A stretch of 64,000 nt of DNA from Botrytis cinerea B05.10. Lineage: Eukaryota; Ascomycota; Leotiomycetes; Helotiales; Sclerotiniaceae. Below are positions 11,082 through 22,030 of this stretch, one piece after another. The position numbers and the translations under genes were made by a program. The stretch is from the NCBI RefSeq assembly GCF_000143535.2, contig NC_037316.1:2046001-2110000 (forward strand). Reading direction: 5' to 3'. Each line of letters begins with the position of its first letter. Within the stretch, counting starts at the first letter, position 1. The notes beneath the pieces were generated by a model that saw only the letters and a program-made list of their open reading frames with translations, was not told the origin of the DNA and did no database searches.

Positions 11082-12896
11082 CTATTTTGGAGATGACAGA
11101 GATTTCTTTTTCTTTTCTAACTCAAGAGATGAATCTTCTCGTAGACTTAAACGACTTGTGTCTGCGCCCCCTAAATCTTCTTCGCAGACCCATCCCATAT
11201 CAAACGCGTATTGTAATACGTCTCCCGCACAGCCCAGTCCTAGTTCTTCTTCCTCTTCCCCCTCATCTCCACATTCTTCTTTGTCATCACTTGCAACATT
11301 TCCAGGTACCCAATCTGGATCTAAAAGCCACCTCAACTCCTCCGTCTCCTTTACCCATGCCTGTCTCCCCTTTTTCCCCCTGCCTCCCTTTGGCGCTACC
11401 TCTGTCAGATACTCCATCAAGAAGTACAACCACAACACATTACTATACGGCATGTATTCCTCCCAGGAATGTTTCTTTTGTTTGATAGCATCTCGTATAG
11501 CCTTTGAAGGTGTGTTAGCGTTAGTATTTGAGAGGCCGCCTGAAAAAAGATAGGCTCGCATCCGACGGTAGGTATCGAATTGAATTCCGGCAATGCTGGA
11601 CGGTTCAAAAGAAGAGAAGACAGCAGTGTCGGATTCAAGGTTGTAGAAAACTGTTTCGGGGGCTGGAGAAGGATTTGACGTGGAGGAAACGGGATAAATG
11701 GTGGCGCGGGATAAGCCATAGTCGAGGATTGTTATTTCGAGACCTGAGTTACCAAATTTGTGGGGAGATGGTGGATTTTGGGGCTTGGTCTTTGATCTTG
11801 ATTTTGGATTCGCTTTAGGAGCATCCGACGGAGGTATGCGTTCGAGGATACAGATATTGTTTTCGTGAAGATCACGGTGTTCAAATTCATGTTCTATTTC
11901 TGCTCTTGCGAGAGCGATGACGACACCGAGGAATATGTCCCATAGCTGGTCGACATTTTTTATTGGGTATTTCTCCAAAACATGTCCTGCGTCACCAAGT
12001 TCGATAGCTAGGAAAACCGCATGTTTGGAAATTTTGTTTGGATGTGGAAAATATGATTCTCCACCAGCATCCAAGTACCCTTCGTATGCTGTTACAAACG
12101 CTGCTGGTGGTTTACCTTCTACTATGTGGGCGTCTTTGAAATTCACAAACCCGGGGATTTCTGTAAGTGCATTCATAAGACGCATCTCAGATACGACAGT
12201 GTCGACCTTGATTGCGGTATCCGACTTCTTTGATGTAGGATCTGTAGGAACCTTGAGGCGTAGAAGTTTAAGAATTGAGGACCCGACTGGGTTTGTTATG
12301 CGAAATACTTCTGCATATGATGCTTCGGCAATTTTCTGAATACTCGAGCCTGGTGCCAGAACGTCGTCCCAGTTTTTGGTAGCCAGAGGGTAGCCATTAT
12401 CTTTCTCGTAGGCGGCCAAAAGAGGCAATAGAGAGGCTGCGAGGCGTGGATTAATTGGGAGTGGCGTGGGAGAGAGGGAAACGGGTGTCTGAGGAATTGG
12501 GATTTCGATTTTAGGTTCAATCGCTGCTAAAGATTTCTCTAAGCAGGTAATAGTTTCGATAGTACTGTCCAGAATTGTCTCGTCTAAGATTCTGGGAGCG
12601 TCTTTAGAAGAAGAGTCTTGACGAATGTTCTCGAGGTCAAGAGGCTTGTTAAGATTATCGACATGGCTTTCTAAACTCGTCTTCTCAAGAAGCACGGCTA
12701 CCTCGTCGGTACTTTCTTTAAGCGTTGTGTTTTCCAAAAGATCCGTGACCTCTGTAAGATCTCTCTGTGGATATTGCGATTTGAGTATTGTAGTGGAATC
12801 TTTAGTTACCGAAGCAACTGATTGAGGCGTGGATCCAAAAATGGCTACAGCTGCCGCACTTGCAGCAGGACGCTTCTTTCCATATTTTCGCGTCAT
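11082..12896 (-). CDS. Haspin-like serine/threonine kinase
   Basis: A single-exon frame of 604 residues. The N-terminal ~170 residues are low-complexity and start with RKYGKKR, as in fungal haspins. The kinase domain follows: a VFRITNP...ILKLLRL block (glycine-loop and lysine region), then the catalytic loop HRDLHENN near residue 340, then LDYGLSRA near residue 391 in place of a DFG motif. Haspins lack the normal DFG/APE activation segment, which agrees with DYG here. The family phosphorylates histone H3 threonine 3 to place Aurora B at centromeres in mitosis, acting in the nucleus. Fungal haspins are usually 500-800 residues. It is divergent from the CCDC47-like gene, with about 670 bases between the starts. 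Confidence 0.85.
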   Translation of the reverse strand: MTRKYGKKRPAASAAAVAIFGSTPQSVASVTKDSTTILKSQYPQRDLTEVTDLLENTTLKESTDEVAVLLEKTSLESHVDNLNKPLDLENIRQDSSSKDAPRILDETILDSTIETITCLEKSLAAIEPKIEIPIPQTPVSLSPTPLPINPRLAASLLPLLAAYEKDNGYPLATKNWDDVLAPGSSIQKIAEASYAEVFRITNPVGSSILKLLRLKVPTDPTSKKSDTAIKVDTVVSEMRLMNALTEIPGFVNFKDAHIVEGKPPAAFVTAYEGYLDAGGESYFPHPNKISKHAVFLAIELGDAGHVLEKYPIKNVDQLWDIFLGVVIALARAEIEHEFEHRDLHENNICILERIPPSDAPKANPKSRSKTKPQNPPSPHKFGNSGLEITILDYGLSRATIYPVSSTSNPSPAPETVFYNLESDTAVFSSFEPSSIAGIQFDTYRRMRAYLFSGGLSNTNANTPSKAIRDAIKQKKHSWEEYMPYSNVLWLYFLMEYLTEVAPKGGRGKKGRQAWVKETEELRWLLDPDWVPGNVASDDKEECGDEGEEEEELGLGCAGDVLQYAFDMGWVCEEDLGGADTSRLSLREDSSLELEKKKKSLSSPK

Positions 12897-13568
12897 GACA
12901 CTATTCAGAGTTAGTCATTGTTCGTTATTGCTCACACCACAGAGAGATGTGTGTAAAATGTGGGCGGGTACTAAGACGATGAGAATAGAAGTTCATGATT
13001 TGAAACTTAAACTTCAGTAAGTCTCTCATAGCTGTATGATACTTGAACATCAAGCAAAAGTCCTCACATCGACCAATACATCTTACAGCTTCATGAAATA
13101 TAGAAGACCTCAAGAAACCACACTGACACCATCATTGAATGTTGTTATATTGCGAGGTTCCTTGAGTAGTTTGCTCGTGGCTTTGGGTGGAAAAGTACCC
13201 AGATCCCAGCTAGGAGTATGCACTTACAATTTAGTGACTGATCCAGCAGTCGTTTATTTTGTAGTTATGATTTCAGATATGGATACTTCATATACGTGCT
13301 TGGAAGTAACAAGAGCGATATCTGTCTGAGTAGACATAGTTTGTGTAAAACTTCATATTACCATATTCGGTAATGGGTAAACTTCGGAATGTTGGTTGTC
13401 CAAGAGACAAACAAAAGGGCGGTCAAAGTTTGCCATGCGGCAGAATAACACTACATCACATTAACCTTGATACAGTTAGCATGGATATCGGAAGTAATTT
13501 ACCCACAATCTCAAGCTTCGAAACGAAAGCTCCAGCTCACCATCAATTCAAGATCAATTTCACCAACA
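12897..13568. promoter_or_regulatory. Shared divergent promoter region of haspin and CCDC47-like genes
   Basis: About 670 bases between divergent starts. No clear TATA box or repeated operator was found, and short frames inside show no recognisable protein. Confidence 0.4.
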
Positions 13569-15033
13569 ATGGCGGCATTATTGAATGGTCTCTTCGGAAG
13601 CTCCGAGCCATCTGCAGCTCCTGTTCAAGCTGGAGATTCTGGTAAATTTCTACTCAATGCTTCGTCGTTCGTAACATGCACTAAATTTATCTATCAACAG
13701 ATTTCGCCGACTTCGCTGGAGCTCCAGATCCAACTCCAGCGTTCTCCGCAATCCCTTCGGCGGCTGACTACACTGGACCAGTAGCAACTCCTACTGGTGC
13801 TGCAGTTCCCTACACCAAATGGTACAATGTTCATGAGCGACATTCTCTGAGCGAGTTTAAGCAAGAAGGTATCATTTTAGGATTGTTGATTATCATTGTT
13901 TCTATCCACTTGTTCGGAACAGGCGCAAACCGCAAGAAGGCGAAAAAATGGATGAGCGCACACGCACCAGTTCTGCGCAAGGAATTTGCATTGGTTGGGT
14001 TCGGTGGCCGCGCTCCAACAACTCAGGAAATCGAAGACCAAGAAACCGCAAAGTCAATGGCTAGGCAACTCGAATTGCCCGAAGATATGTTGAAGGAGAA
14101 ATCCCCACAAGACTACGCAACCTACGCGACTGGTCGTCAAAATATCGCATTTCTTGACGTCAACATCAAACTTCTCAAGCGTTACAATCCTTTCGCACTC
14201 GCTGTTGAGTACGCCTTCAGTCTCTTCTTTGACACCATTGCAACACCTGTTGAGCGCATGGAAGCTATACTTTATCCATTCGATGGCAGAGAGAACCTTA
14301 CCGTTCCTGGCCAAGCTCCCGGCGCACATGAATTGCGCAAAGATAATAAGAGCACCTATGACAACTTCGTTTGGGCTATTGTAAACAAGGAGACAATGAA
14401 ATCACTTCGTGATGACAGATATGACGTCTCCATCACTGGTACTAAGGATAGTCCTAAGCTTCCAAACTGGGCTACCGTCATGAGCGAGAGCGCTGAGGTT
14501 ACCGACTTCTTACTTACTCCTGCATTAATTGAAGCAGTCGAATTAGCCGGAGATCTACTTGAGCATCTCATTATTACTGATCAACCAATCGATCAACCTT
14601 TGAAGTAAGTACCCCACATTTTACATTCTGGAAACGTCAATTTACTTACAATTTCCACAGACTTGATGATACTGTTCCAAAGAAACGCATCTATCTATCC
14701 ATGAAACTTCCTTCCGGTGACGATTACTCCCGAGTTCTTCCTCTCTTTGAGCACTTTATCAGAATCACGGATCAACTTGCATCTGGCGCTCATTTCCGAC
14801 CGGAAGTTATGCGTAAAGTGCGCATGACCCGTGAAGATACAATCAAGAGACTTCAAAAAGCGGATGAAGAAGAGAAAGCCGAGGAACGTGCATTAGAACG
14901 TGAAAAGGCCAAGAAATTGAAGAGAGATCTTGAACTGAAGGGTCTTGACGCCAAAGCACAAAAGAAATACCTTGAAAAGGAAAAGGAAAAGGAGATGAGA
15001 AAGGCTCAAAAGAAACAAACTCAACGAGGATGA
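13569..15033 (+). CDS. CCDC47 homologue (DUF1682), ER membrane PAT-complex protein
   Basis: Exons 13569-13641, 13701-14604 and 14661-15033 encode 449 residues. A short Ala/Pro-rich lumenal-type N-terminus is followed by one hydrophobic segment near residues 80-95 (ILGLLIIIVSIHLFG). Next come a folded cytosolic region with FALVGFGGRAPTT and a long Lys/Glu-rich basic coiled coil ending in KKQTQRG. This is the CCDC47/DUF1682 architecture. In animals CCDC47 works with Asterix as the PAT complex at the ribosome-translocon, holding multipass proteins during membrane insertion, and the basic tail contacts the ribosome. Length is close to the family norm (~450-480). No yeast-style symbol is established, so none is given. 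Confidence 0.88.
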
Positions 15034-15808
15034 TCTTGTCTATAACATGATTTATATATTACGTGAAATGTATACAGGTTTGGCAAAATCGTGGATTTGG
15101 GCACGGGATCGGCGGCGGCGGGGGGGCGTGGAACGGGGGCAGGTGAATGATTTGTATGATATCAAGTGTAAAGAACGACTTATATACATCTACTATTTAT
15201 TCCCTCGAAATTAATGAGTAAATTTATTATCATTTCATAATTTCAACTCAAATCTTGCGTGAGCATGCAATCACCTTGCAGTTTGTGGGACCGGAAGCTC
15301 AATGCTTATATAATGAATTTTGCTATGTAATCGGATGTTCCAACGACATCAGACTAACTAATCCTACAATTATCATGCATTCCTGGCCCCCCATCCGATG
15401 GATTCCTTGCATTTTATATCAACCTGAACTTGAATTCTGAGTTCTTGAGGTTCTTCTAAAGGATTTCAATACTAGTGCAGACTTCTTCGAATGCTGTATG
15501 CTGAATGTCCGAATGCGATTTGGAGTATAGAAGCTTGACTGAGATGACGGTGCACGAAGATTGGCATTCAGCTCTCGAAAAGGAAGGTCATTGTTGATTG
15601 TCGAATATCTGAAATGAAGCTGATGATTCCATTGTATTATTCGCGATCCTATAGAATGTTGTATGCCGAAAGTCTAGTCTGAGGTGGAGTCGATTATTTC
15701 AGGACAATTTGAGGCTGCTTCGAAAGCTGAAAATTGACTGCTTGATGTGCAGCGGATGATTTCAGGGTACAGTGTGAGGCTCCATATCTCTCATGAGAGA
15801 AACAACTT
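15034..15808. other. Intergenic region between convergent genes
   Basis: About 775 bases holding the 3' ends of the CCDC47-like and amidoligase-like genes. A short G-rich stretch (GGCGGCGGCGGGGGGGCG) lies at 15112-15129. Nothing else is recognised. Confidence 0.5.
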
Positions 15809-17074
15809 TTATCTCTTGGCAAATCTCGTTGTCTTCTCCCACAACTCCTTGACTACAATTCCCACCGGTCTCTCTCTTAACATCCGAGCCTTGTAATAAA
15901 TTCCTGGAGTCTCAAGCCCAGACTCCTTCAAAATTTCCCATACACGAAGCTTTTCTCTCTTTGTCTGGACCAATAGCCGCAGATACGGGTCCAATACTGC
16001 GGGATCTGCAGCTGCAGATGCTTTGACTAATCCTACGCATACTCTAATCCATTGTGTTATTCTTTCCGTATCGAGTGTTGCTTCATGCTGGCGAAACTCA
16101 ATCGTACGCTTGGTACTTCCGACGTTCTGACTCGGTTGTAGATTGACGAAGTTGTAGGCACCGCTCTGCATGCAGATAGTGTCGAGGAATTCACGCACTG
16201 TGGGAGGTGTTCTGGTTAAAATCCAATCGAGTACCTCTCCTTCTGGGTCTTTGAGCGATTTTTCTCCAATCTCGCGTCCCAAGTTAGAACAGCGATGGAA
16301 GCTTTGACAGAATGGATTGTTTCTGCGATGGGGAGGGTGAATGGTCTCGATCCATTTCTCTGTAGTCCAGATAATGCTCCACAAATTTCTTAAAGTTTCG
16401 CCGTCGAATGCATCAACTCCGTTACCAACATGAACATGCAATCCCATCGATTCATTTGTAATGACTTTATAGGTGGAAGCGATGATCTCCCAAACTCTCT
16501 TAACATCGTTTAGCGCTTCCTCGCTGTAATAATAAACTGGAGATTTGATTTCGAGCTTGTGGTAGTCATAGATAGACTCATCTGGGAGGTCAATACTGAT
16601 GTCAGTCCCAATGATCCACTTGCTGGTCATTTCATTAGTATATCCAGTTTTCTGGTATTCTGCATCCTCCATATGTATAGCTGGAAATCCAGCGCAGCTG
16701 AGGGTTTGTGCAATATTTTCATACACACAAAGACGGCCCTCCAGTCTATATATGCGTTCTGCGACGGAACTCTCGCCAAAGTTCGCTGGTCTTGGATCAT
16801 GTTTCAATGGAGCTGAGTTGGCAGGACGACCTACTCCATAGACTCGACGAAGATCTTTTGGTGTTGGGTTTTCGCATATGTCCCTTAAAGTACCAACAGC
16901 AATCTCCAATTCCACACCGAAGGTTAAGCGTGGTGATTTACCAGTTGATCCTGGTTTCGGATATGTGTTGCTTAATTTTACGTGCGAGATGTCGAGAGTC
17001 TCGGCTTCAGCGTGCGACTCGAAGTCGACCTCCACCATGTGAGTTTTTGGGTTTCTCTTGGTGTTTGAATCCAT
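15809..17074 (-). CDS. Putative amidoligase (GCS-like fold)
   Basis: A single exon of 421 residues. Motifs are those of the fungal/bacterial putative amidoligase family: LTFGVELEIAVG at about 49-60, LEIKSPVYYYS near 170, MGLHVHVGNG near 210, and RTIEFRQHEATLD near 325. The Glu and His residues in these blocks correspond to metal/ATP-binding positions of the glutamate-cysteine ligase/glutamine synthetase fold. The family is predicted to join an amino group to a carboxylate with ATP. In bacteria related enzymes work in peptide tagging or peptide-derived metabolites; fungal substrates are unknown. No signal peptide is present. The start at 17074 is the first ATG with conserved sequence following. 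Upstream, an A-run followed by GTT occurs at 17269-17283. Confidence 0.82.
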   Translation of the reverse strand: MDSNTKRNPKTHMVEVDFESHAEAETLDISHVKLSNTYPKPGSTGKSPRLTFGVELEIAVGTLRDICENPTPKDLRRVYGVGRPANSAPLKHDPRPANFGESSVAERIYRLEGRLCVYENIAQTLSCAGFPAIHMEDAEYQKTGYTNEMTSKWIIGTDISIDLPDESIYDYHKLEIKSPVYYYSEEALNDVKRVWEIIASTYKVITNESMGLHVHVGNGVDAFDGETLRNLWSIIWTTEKWIETIHPPHRRNNPFCQSFHRCSNLGREIGEKSLKDPEGEVLDWILTRTPPTVREFLDTICMQSGAYNFVNLQPSQNVGSTKRTIEFRQHEATLDTERITQWIRVCVGLVKASAAADPAVLDPYLRLLVQTKREKLRVWEILKESGLETPGIYYKARMLRERPVGIVVKELWEKTTRFAKR

Positions 17075-19027
17075 ATTGACAAGCTATGGCTTCCTTCCAC
17101 AGCTATCTGCGTTGTATTTTCACTGCAAAATATCTCTGAGCCAACTGGGCTTAAGAGATTGGTCCAAGTGGATATGGAGGAATAATTATCGAGATATGAT
17201 ATGATTCTTTGAAAATCGATTATGATATCGCGAGGTCGTGGTGGTACTTGATTTCCAGAGTTTCCTTGGTAAAAAAAAAAAGTTGAGATCTTTGTCTGGG
17301 TCTTTCGACGTTAATTATCTTTTGGTAAACTGAAATCTGCAGTTGCTTGAAATCTTCATTTCATGTCTTGTACCCAAGAAAAGAAATTTAATCTGTTGAT
17401 GGAAGCTAGTGGTTTGTATTTTTGACATCGGCAGGGCGACCACCATCTCGGTGCCTTGCGGCCTCGAGGACGTATGAATTGTTCACATCTCGAGGAGACT
17501 GTCACAAGTTTTGTCTCTGGATTGGACCGCATACTTTCAAATAATAAGAAGTTCTCATCATTATTTACATATGGAATGTTAGTTTCTATTAATGAAACCC
17601 CCTTTCAGGGGCTCGGCTGGTGTTGATTGTGGTATCTTTCTTGTTTCCCTTTATTTTGGGGATATTTCCATTTGAATTTTCTTCTCAGATGGCTGATTCC
17701 CTATCCATCAAGTGGGTTGTGTAAACAGTATTTATAAAAATCCTCATCAAAGAATGTTGTTCAACTTTATTTCGGTGTTGCATCTGTTCATCAAGGGAAA
17801 TTGATATTCGCTTCGCCTCAAGAATTCAAAGGTCCTAGAATGGTGGAGTATCTCTTGTGCGAGTCTTCCAGCATTGTTTTGGGAAAGATCTTGGTAGTGA
17901 CAACTTTGCAGCAAGTCGTTCGTCACTGAGCTCAACGTATTTTCTGCTTGGATATAGTTGAAGAAGCTGAATATTCTGTGGATAGTGTCGAAAATATCCT
18001 GTAAAGCATGCGAAAGCGAATGGGGGGCTCAACCCAAAGATATCCATAAGCTCACTCCTTGCAACCTAGATATTGGTAATGGGCGTTGGATTATGCTCAT
18101 TATGAGAATGTCTCAAATTGCATTTGCAACGATGTGAAAACTCATACAATCGTTGGAACTGATCGAAGTCAGCATAAGACTCATGTTAAGGAGAGCGGTG
18201 CAATTACCTACCCTGATATGCTTATCCTGAGAGTCGTCGGTGATCTCAACTTGAACAACCATTGACGACTTATAGTCCTGATTGTTTTAAATATAACAGT
18301 CATTTTCGCTCACTGCTTTGGAGGAAGTATCAATCCTCGTTGTCCTCCAGTCGAACGTTGTGTGTTAGCGAGGTTTTAGATGACGAAATAATCATTCTTA
18401 ACGTTGGTTGACGCTCAATTGATATCGAAAAAAGTTAGTTTTCAACATTAAGACAAACGCCTTTTCGAATTAGTATATGATGCAACGGTTGTGTGAGCAG
18501 TTTCTTACCAATTTCGATCGTATAACCTCTCGACTAGGATAAACTTTTAATGCCATTTAGAAGACCTTAGTAATCGAAGATGAACTGTGCTATAACCCAA
18601 AGCTAATATTTCGAGTAATGTCTACCAGAGCGGTTTCTAAGGTATGTATGCCAAGGATGACACCAGCGGGCAGCACAAAATGTGCCAATGCACCGTTCGA
18701 ATCATGTAAAGCCTTTTATTGCACCCTGAAAAACTTCAAGATCGTCGCATACAGCCAAAATGTACCATGTTTTTTTCGATGCACACGAGTTGATATCGTG
18801 AGGCTTGGCTTTTATCGTTTGAGGTTGCTCTAAGATCTGAGGCAGGTTAGTATTCTACTTCAATACCTCGATTCTTGAAACCACTCACATTGGGTAAATC
18901 CATAGCTGTGTTGATGAGTAATGACCAAAAAAGTCGGCTCTGAAGATGAAGTCATAATCGACCTCACTTATCGATCCCCATTCAATCATATTTCAAGCTC
19001 GAAATGGTGCCATGGTAAATGAGGCTG
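17075..19027. other. Gene-poor intergenic region
   Basis: About 1.95 kb of AT-rich DNA. Frames at 17.7-18.05 kb and 18.6-18.8 kb are short, with no recognisable domain or splice-supported extension. No tRNA or rRNA signature was seen. Confidence 0.45.
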
Positions 19028-19285
19028 TCACTCTCTGCCTTTGTTCCAGAAATCTCTGAGAGTCATTTGAAAGCTAGAGACAGCGTGTTTCAGAGCGATC
19101 CTATTTTCAAAATTTGTGAGCCCAGGCTCTAGTCTCTTAACAATTCTCCAGAGTGAGCGGTGTTCTACGATTCTTCCGAACTCCACAATTTGGTTTGCCA
19201 CTTTCGCGGAGGCGCCAAAAACTATCGAGACTAGATCGATAGCAGCGATGAAATCACCAAAGGCTACTCCCAACTCAGTTGACAT
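19028..19285 (-). pseudogene. Fragment of fungal STAND/NLR-type N-terminal domain protein
   Basis: The 85-codon frame begins MSTELGVAFGDFIAAIDLV and later has an ENRIALKHAVSSFQMTLRDFW block. The pattern of a GD-F-x-x-A-I start followed by an A-L-x-x-A-x-x-x-x-Q-x-T-L-x-D-F segment is common at the N-terminus of many large fungal proteins with NACHT, ankyrin or unknown C-terminal regions. Here the frame stops right after that block, and no splice donor or continuing frame is visible downstream. I read it as a truncated remnant or a very small solo-domain gene. Function cannot be assigned. Confidence 0.4.
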
Positions 19286-19959
19286 ACTGATAGGCTTTGG
19301 AAAGGTTGATAGAAACCCGACGATTTTAGATTTAAAAATTATTCTGGGTTGAAAAGAGTTTTAAGAACATAATGTATTTTAGACATTGCATACTTAGTGA
19401 GGCTCGCGAAATATTGAAGTGCAGAATATTGGGGTATTGTAGATATTGCAGATGGATCTTCGGGAACAAATTTGTAGATATTTGTGGGAAAAAGTTAAAG
19501 ATCAAGGGAAGTTGAATATAATTTGTGTGCTCGGTAACCAGGCAGGCAGGCGGTGGGAGGAAAGTGGCAGTTCTCTGAGCTCGAGATTGTTCTAGGAAGA
19601 CTCATGGGATTATTAAATTGCTTGAATAATTTAATTGTGAATCACCTGGACTTTGAAAGACTAATAACTGAGCAAGAAAACTAGAGCTTCTTTATGCTTC
19701 TAGAGTATGCGTTTTGTTCTTTCTTTACATACTTCACGATTTACAAAGATTGTCCTTAGTGGCTCAGCACATTGTTGGATGCAGAATTTGGTCAAAGAGT
19801 GGAAATCAATCTTGTCGACATGGGTACAACATGTTACTCTGATTCTCCTTGGTACTATAGGAGAACATAGATTGATAAGCTCAAAATTCAGACATCGATT
19901 ATAGGAGTAGATTTATAAGGATTTCGATTTCAGTATGAATCTGTAAGCCCCACCTGCTT
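19286..19959. other. Intergenic region
   Basis: About 670 bases. No supported feature; short plus-strand frames near 19.7 kb have no recognisable content. Confidence 0.4.
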
Positions 19960-20430
19960 CTACATCGTAAGCGACATATCCACTCTACCCCCCTTTCTCA
20001 CTTCAATGATGTCTGCTAAACGCTCCACGACTACCCCAGCGTCCTCCAAGTCCATTAGACCCTCCTGCATGATGGATCTTCGACCCATGATGAAGCGAAA
20101 AACTTCGTTGCCTTCGGTATGCCAAATTGCCATTATGTAAAGGGTGGTGCGGAGATTGATGTAGTAGGTGTCTGTCAAGTGGCATGGGTACAATGGTTCT
20201 GTGTATGTATGGTTCGACAAAAATCGGCATTCTGGTTGTGCCGAGATTGGAGCTGTAGGTGGGTGGGAGTATACTGTGGAAAAGGAGAGGAGTGTTAGTA
20301 AGTAGTTTGTGGTGAATAGGGAGTTGAAGAGGGATATATGAACCGATTCGTCACAAAGTAGCTTACTCGATGACTCGGGGTGGAACAAAAGGACGTGAGT
20401 GGAGCGGAGGAGATCCACTGGCCATGCCAA
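19960..20430 (-). CDS. Hypothetical small protein, start uncertain
   Basis: A frame ending at 19960 shows a protein-like C-terminal part (for example GVVVERLADIIEVRKGG) and a Cys pair in an earlier PECRFLSN...YPCHLTD segment. A good intron lies at 20274-20366: donor GTAAGC, branch TTACTAAC, acceptor CCACAG. Both flanking sequences stay in the same frame, so exons would be 20367-20430 and 19960-20273. No ATG precedes the first exon in that frame, so the true 5' end is unresolved, and two other frames can also cross the intron. I do not recognise a family. Confidence 0.35.
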   Translation of the reverse strand: MAWPVDLLRSTHVLLFHPESSSKLLCDESVHISLFNSLFTTNYLLTLLSFSTVYSHPPTAPISAQPECRFLSNHTYTEPLYPCHLTDTYYINLRTTLYIMAIWHTEGNEVFRFIMGRRSIMQEGLMDLEDAGVVVERLADIIEVRKGGRVDMSLTM

Positions 20431-21204
20431 AGCAACACATTTTGGAAGAGGATAAGTGCTTTGATAGTTGGGAAGTTAAGATTAAAGGAAGAATGCGAAC
20501 TACTGGCTATATGAGTCAAGTACGCTTTCTGGGATGTTCAGATCAATTTGGACTCCTGGGCCGCTTAAGGAATCACTGTGAATGAATATTTACCCTGTTA
20601 CACGGTGTGCCCATTGTGGTACAAAGTACTCGGTGGAGTGGTACTTGTGTCTTCTATGTCACATTTTGACAATAATGGCGGCTCTCCGGAGAGACATTTT
20701 GTAGACATTTGATAGACTTTTTGACCCACTCTACTTGCACCTCGTGTTATAACTCATGAGCATGAAGCTACTTGCTAATTTGGGCGTTCGCTAGAAACGC
20801 AACCATCTTCACACGAGTAGAAGCGGGGTATAGGATGTATCACTCACTAACCACTAGAAACATAGGATTCGTGTTTCTGTTCAAGATTTTTATGAATCTC
20901 TGCTGCCACGTTTGTAAAGATTCTTTTAAAGTTAACAAAAGCTCATTGTAGTCAATGAACTGCGGGGCACTCGATTTGATCTGAATTCTACATCCACTTC
21001 GGTGTCATCCTCACAAAAATCGGATTGACATCGAGGACTCTCTGATGACTAGACAGTCATTCTGTCTCAAAACCTGCTATAGCAGATTATATAGAGTTTC
21101 TTTGTGTATGCCTGGATGAGAAGTAGATTTTGTACACATCTCTATTGATACATGCCGAGTTTCTCCGAACCCCGCAGCTTATGCAGTTCCTCTCGTAAAG
21201 ATTT
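20431..21204. other. Intergenic region
   Basis: About 770 bases with no supported gene. It should include the 3' untranslated region of the bL12m gene. Confidence 0.4.
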
Positions 21205-21818
21205 TTATTCCATGTTGACAACAGCTCCCAATTCCTTCAAAGTTGCAATGATCTTCTCTGCCTCCTCCTTTGGTACGCCCTCCTTCATCATCTTTGGCGC
21301 ACTTTCGACGAACTTTTTGCTGTCCACCAAACTTAATCCCAACATGCTCTTGATCTCTTTGATAATCTTAGGTTTTGCCCCCGCATCAAATGAGGCCAAC
21401 TTCAGGTTGAACAAGGTCTTCTCTTGTTGTACTGGTGCCGCATCTTCCTCTTCAACAGGTGCAGCGGCTTGGACAGGGCCAGCAGAAAATCCCCCCATTG
21501 GCATATCGGGAATATTTAGTCGTGACTGGAGAACAGGTTGATCAGTGACTGCGAAAAACTTCCTCGGGCGCATATATTCGCGAAGAATTTCCTTACCTTT
21601 AAGCTAGCAACTAAATCGGCTGTCTCTAATAAAGTCAATTGGCTGATTTGGTCCACAATCCCGGAGATCTTTGGGTTCGCTGACGCTGCCTCTGTTGATG
21701 CCCATCTCGCGGAAGGATTTCTTCTTTGTGCAAGGGAGGCTGTGGAAACGCGGAGGGATGAGGATGATCGGAGAGATCTTATGCAGCTGCGAGCTGCGGA
21801 CTGGCAGGATAACGACAT
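21205..21818 (-). CDS. Mitochondrial ribosomal protein bL12m (L7/L12)
   Basis: Exons 21597-21818 and 21205-21525 on the minus strand flank a 71-nt intron and give 180 residues. The first ~40 residues are Ser/Arg-rich, like a mitochondrial targeting peptide. The dimerisation segment follows (ISQLTLLETADLVASLK), then an Ala/Pro/Glu hinge, then the C-terminal factor-binding domain (EKTLFNLKLASFDAGAKPK...IKEIKSMLGLSLVDSKKFVE). The protein forms the stalk of the mitochondrial large subunit and recruits translation GTPases. It starts 212 bases from the divergent midasin start. Confidence 0.93.
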
Positions 21819-22030
21819 CGTGTGTGGGTATGGCAGGCGATATGATAGTACAATCTATAATAATTGTTGACGAGGACTTTGTAGACTTTCTGCATTGTGG
21901 AGCTAAATTTCTAGCGCGTCGGTGAAACTTCGGCAGAGTCAAAAAAAGTTGATTGCGATTAAGAAAAAAGTTCGAGATAGTTGCATAGATTTAAACAATT
22001 GATATCCCACGATTTTTATGATTGAACGAA
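21819..22030. promoter_or_regulatory. Divergent promoter of bL12m and midasin with two A-tract-GTT motifs
   Basis: Only 212 bases separate the two start codons. Two copies of A(6-7)GTT stand at 21941-21950 and 21964-21972. The same motif occurs twice in the NOC3/NIP7 promoter. Confidence 0.5.
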
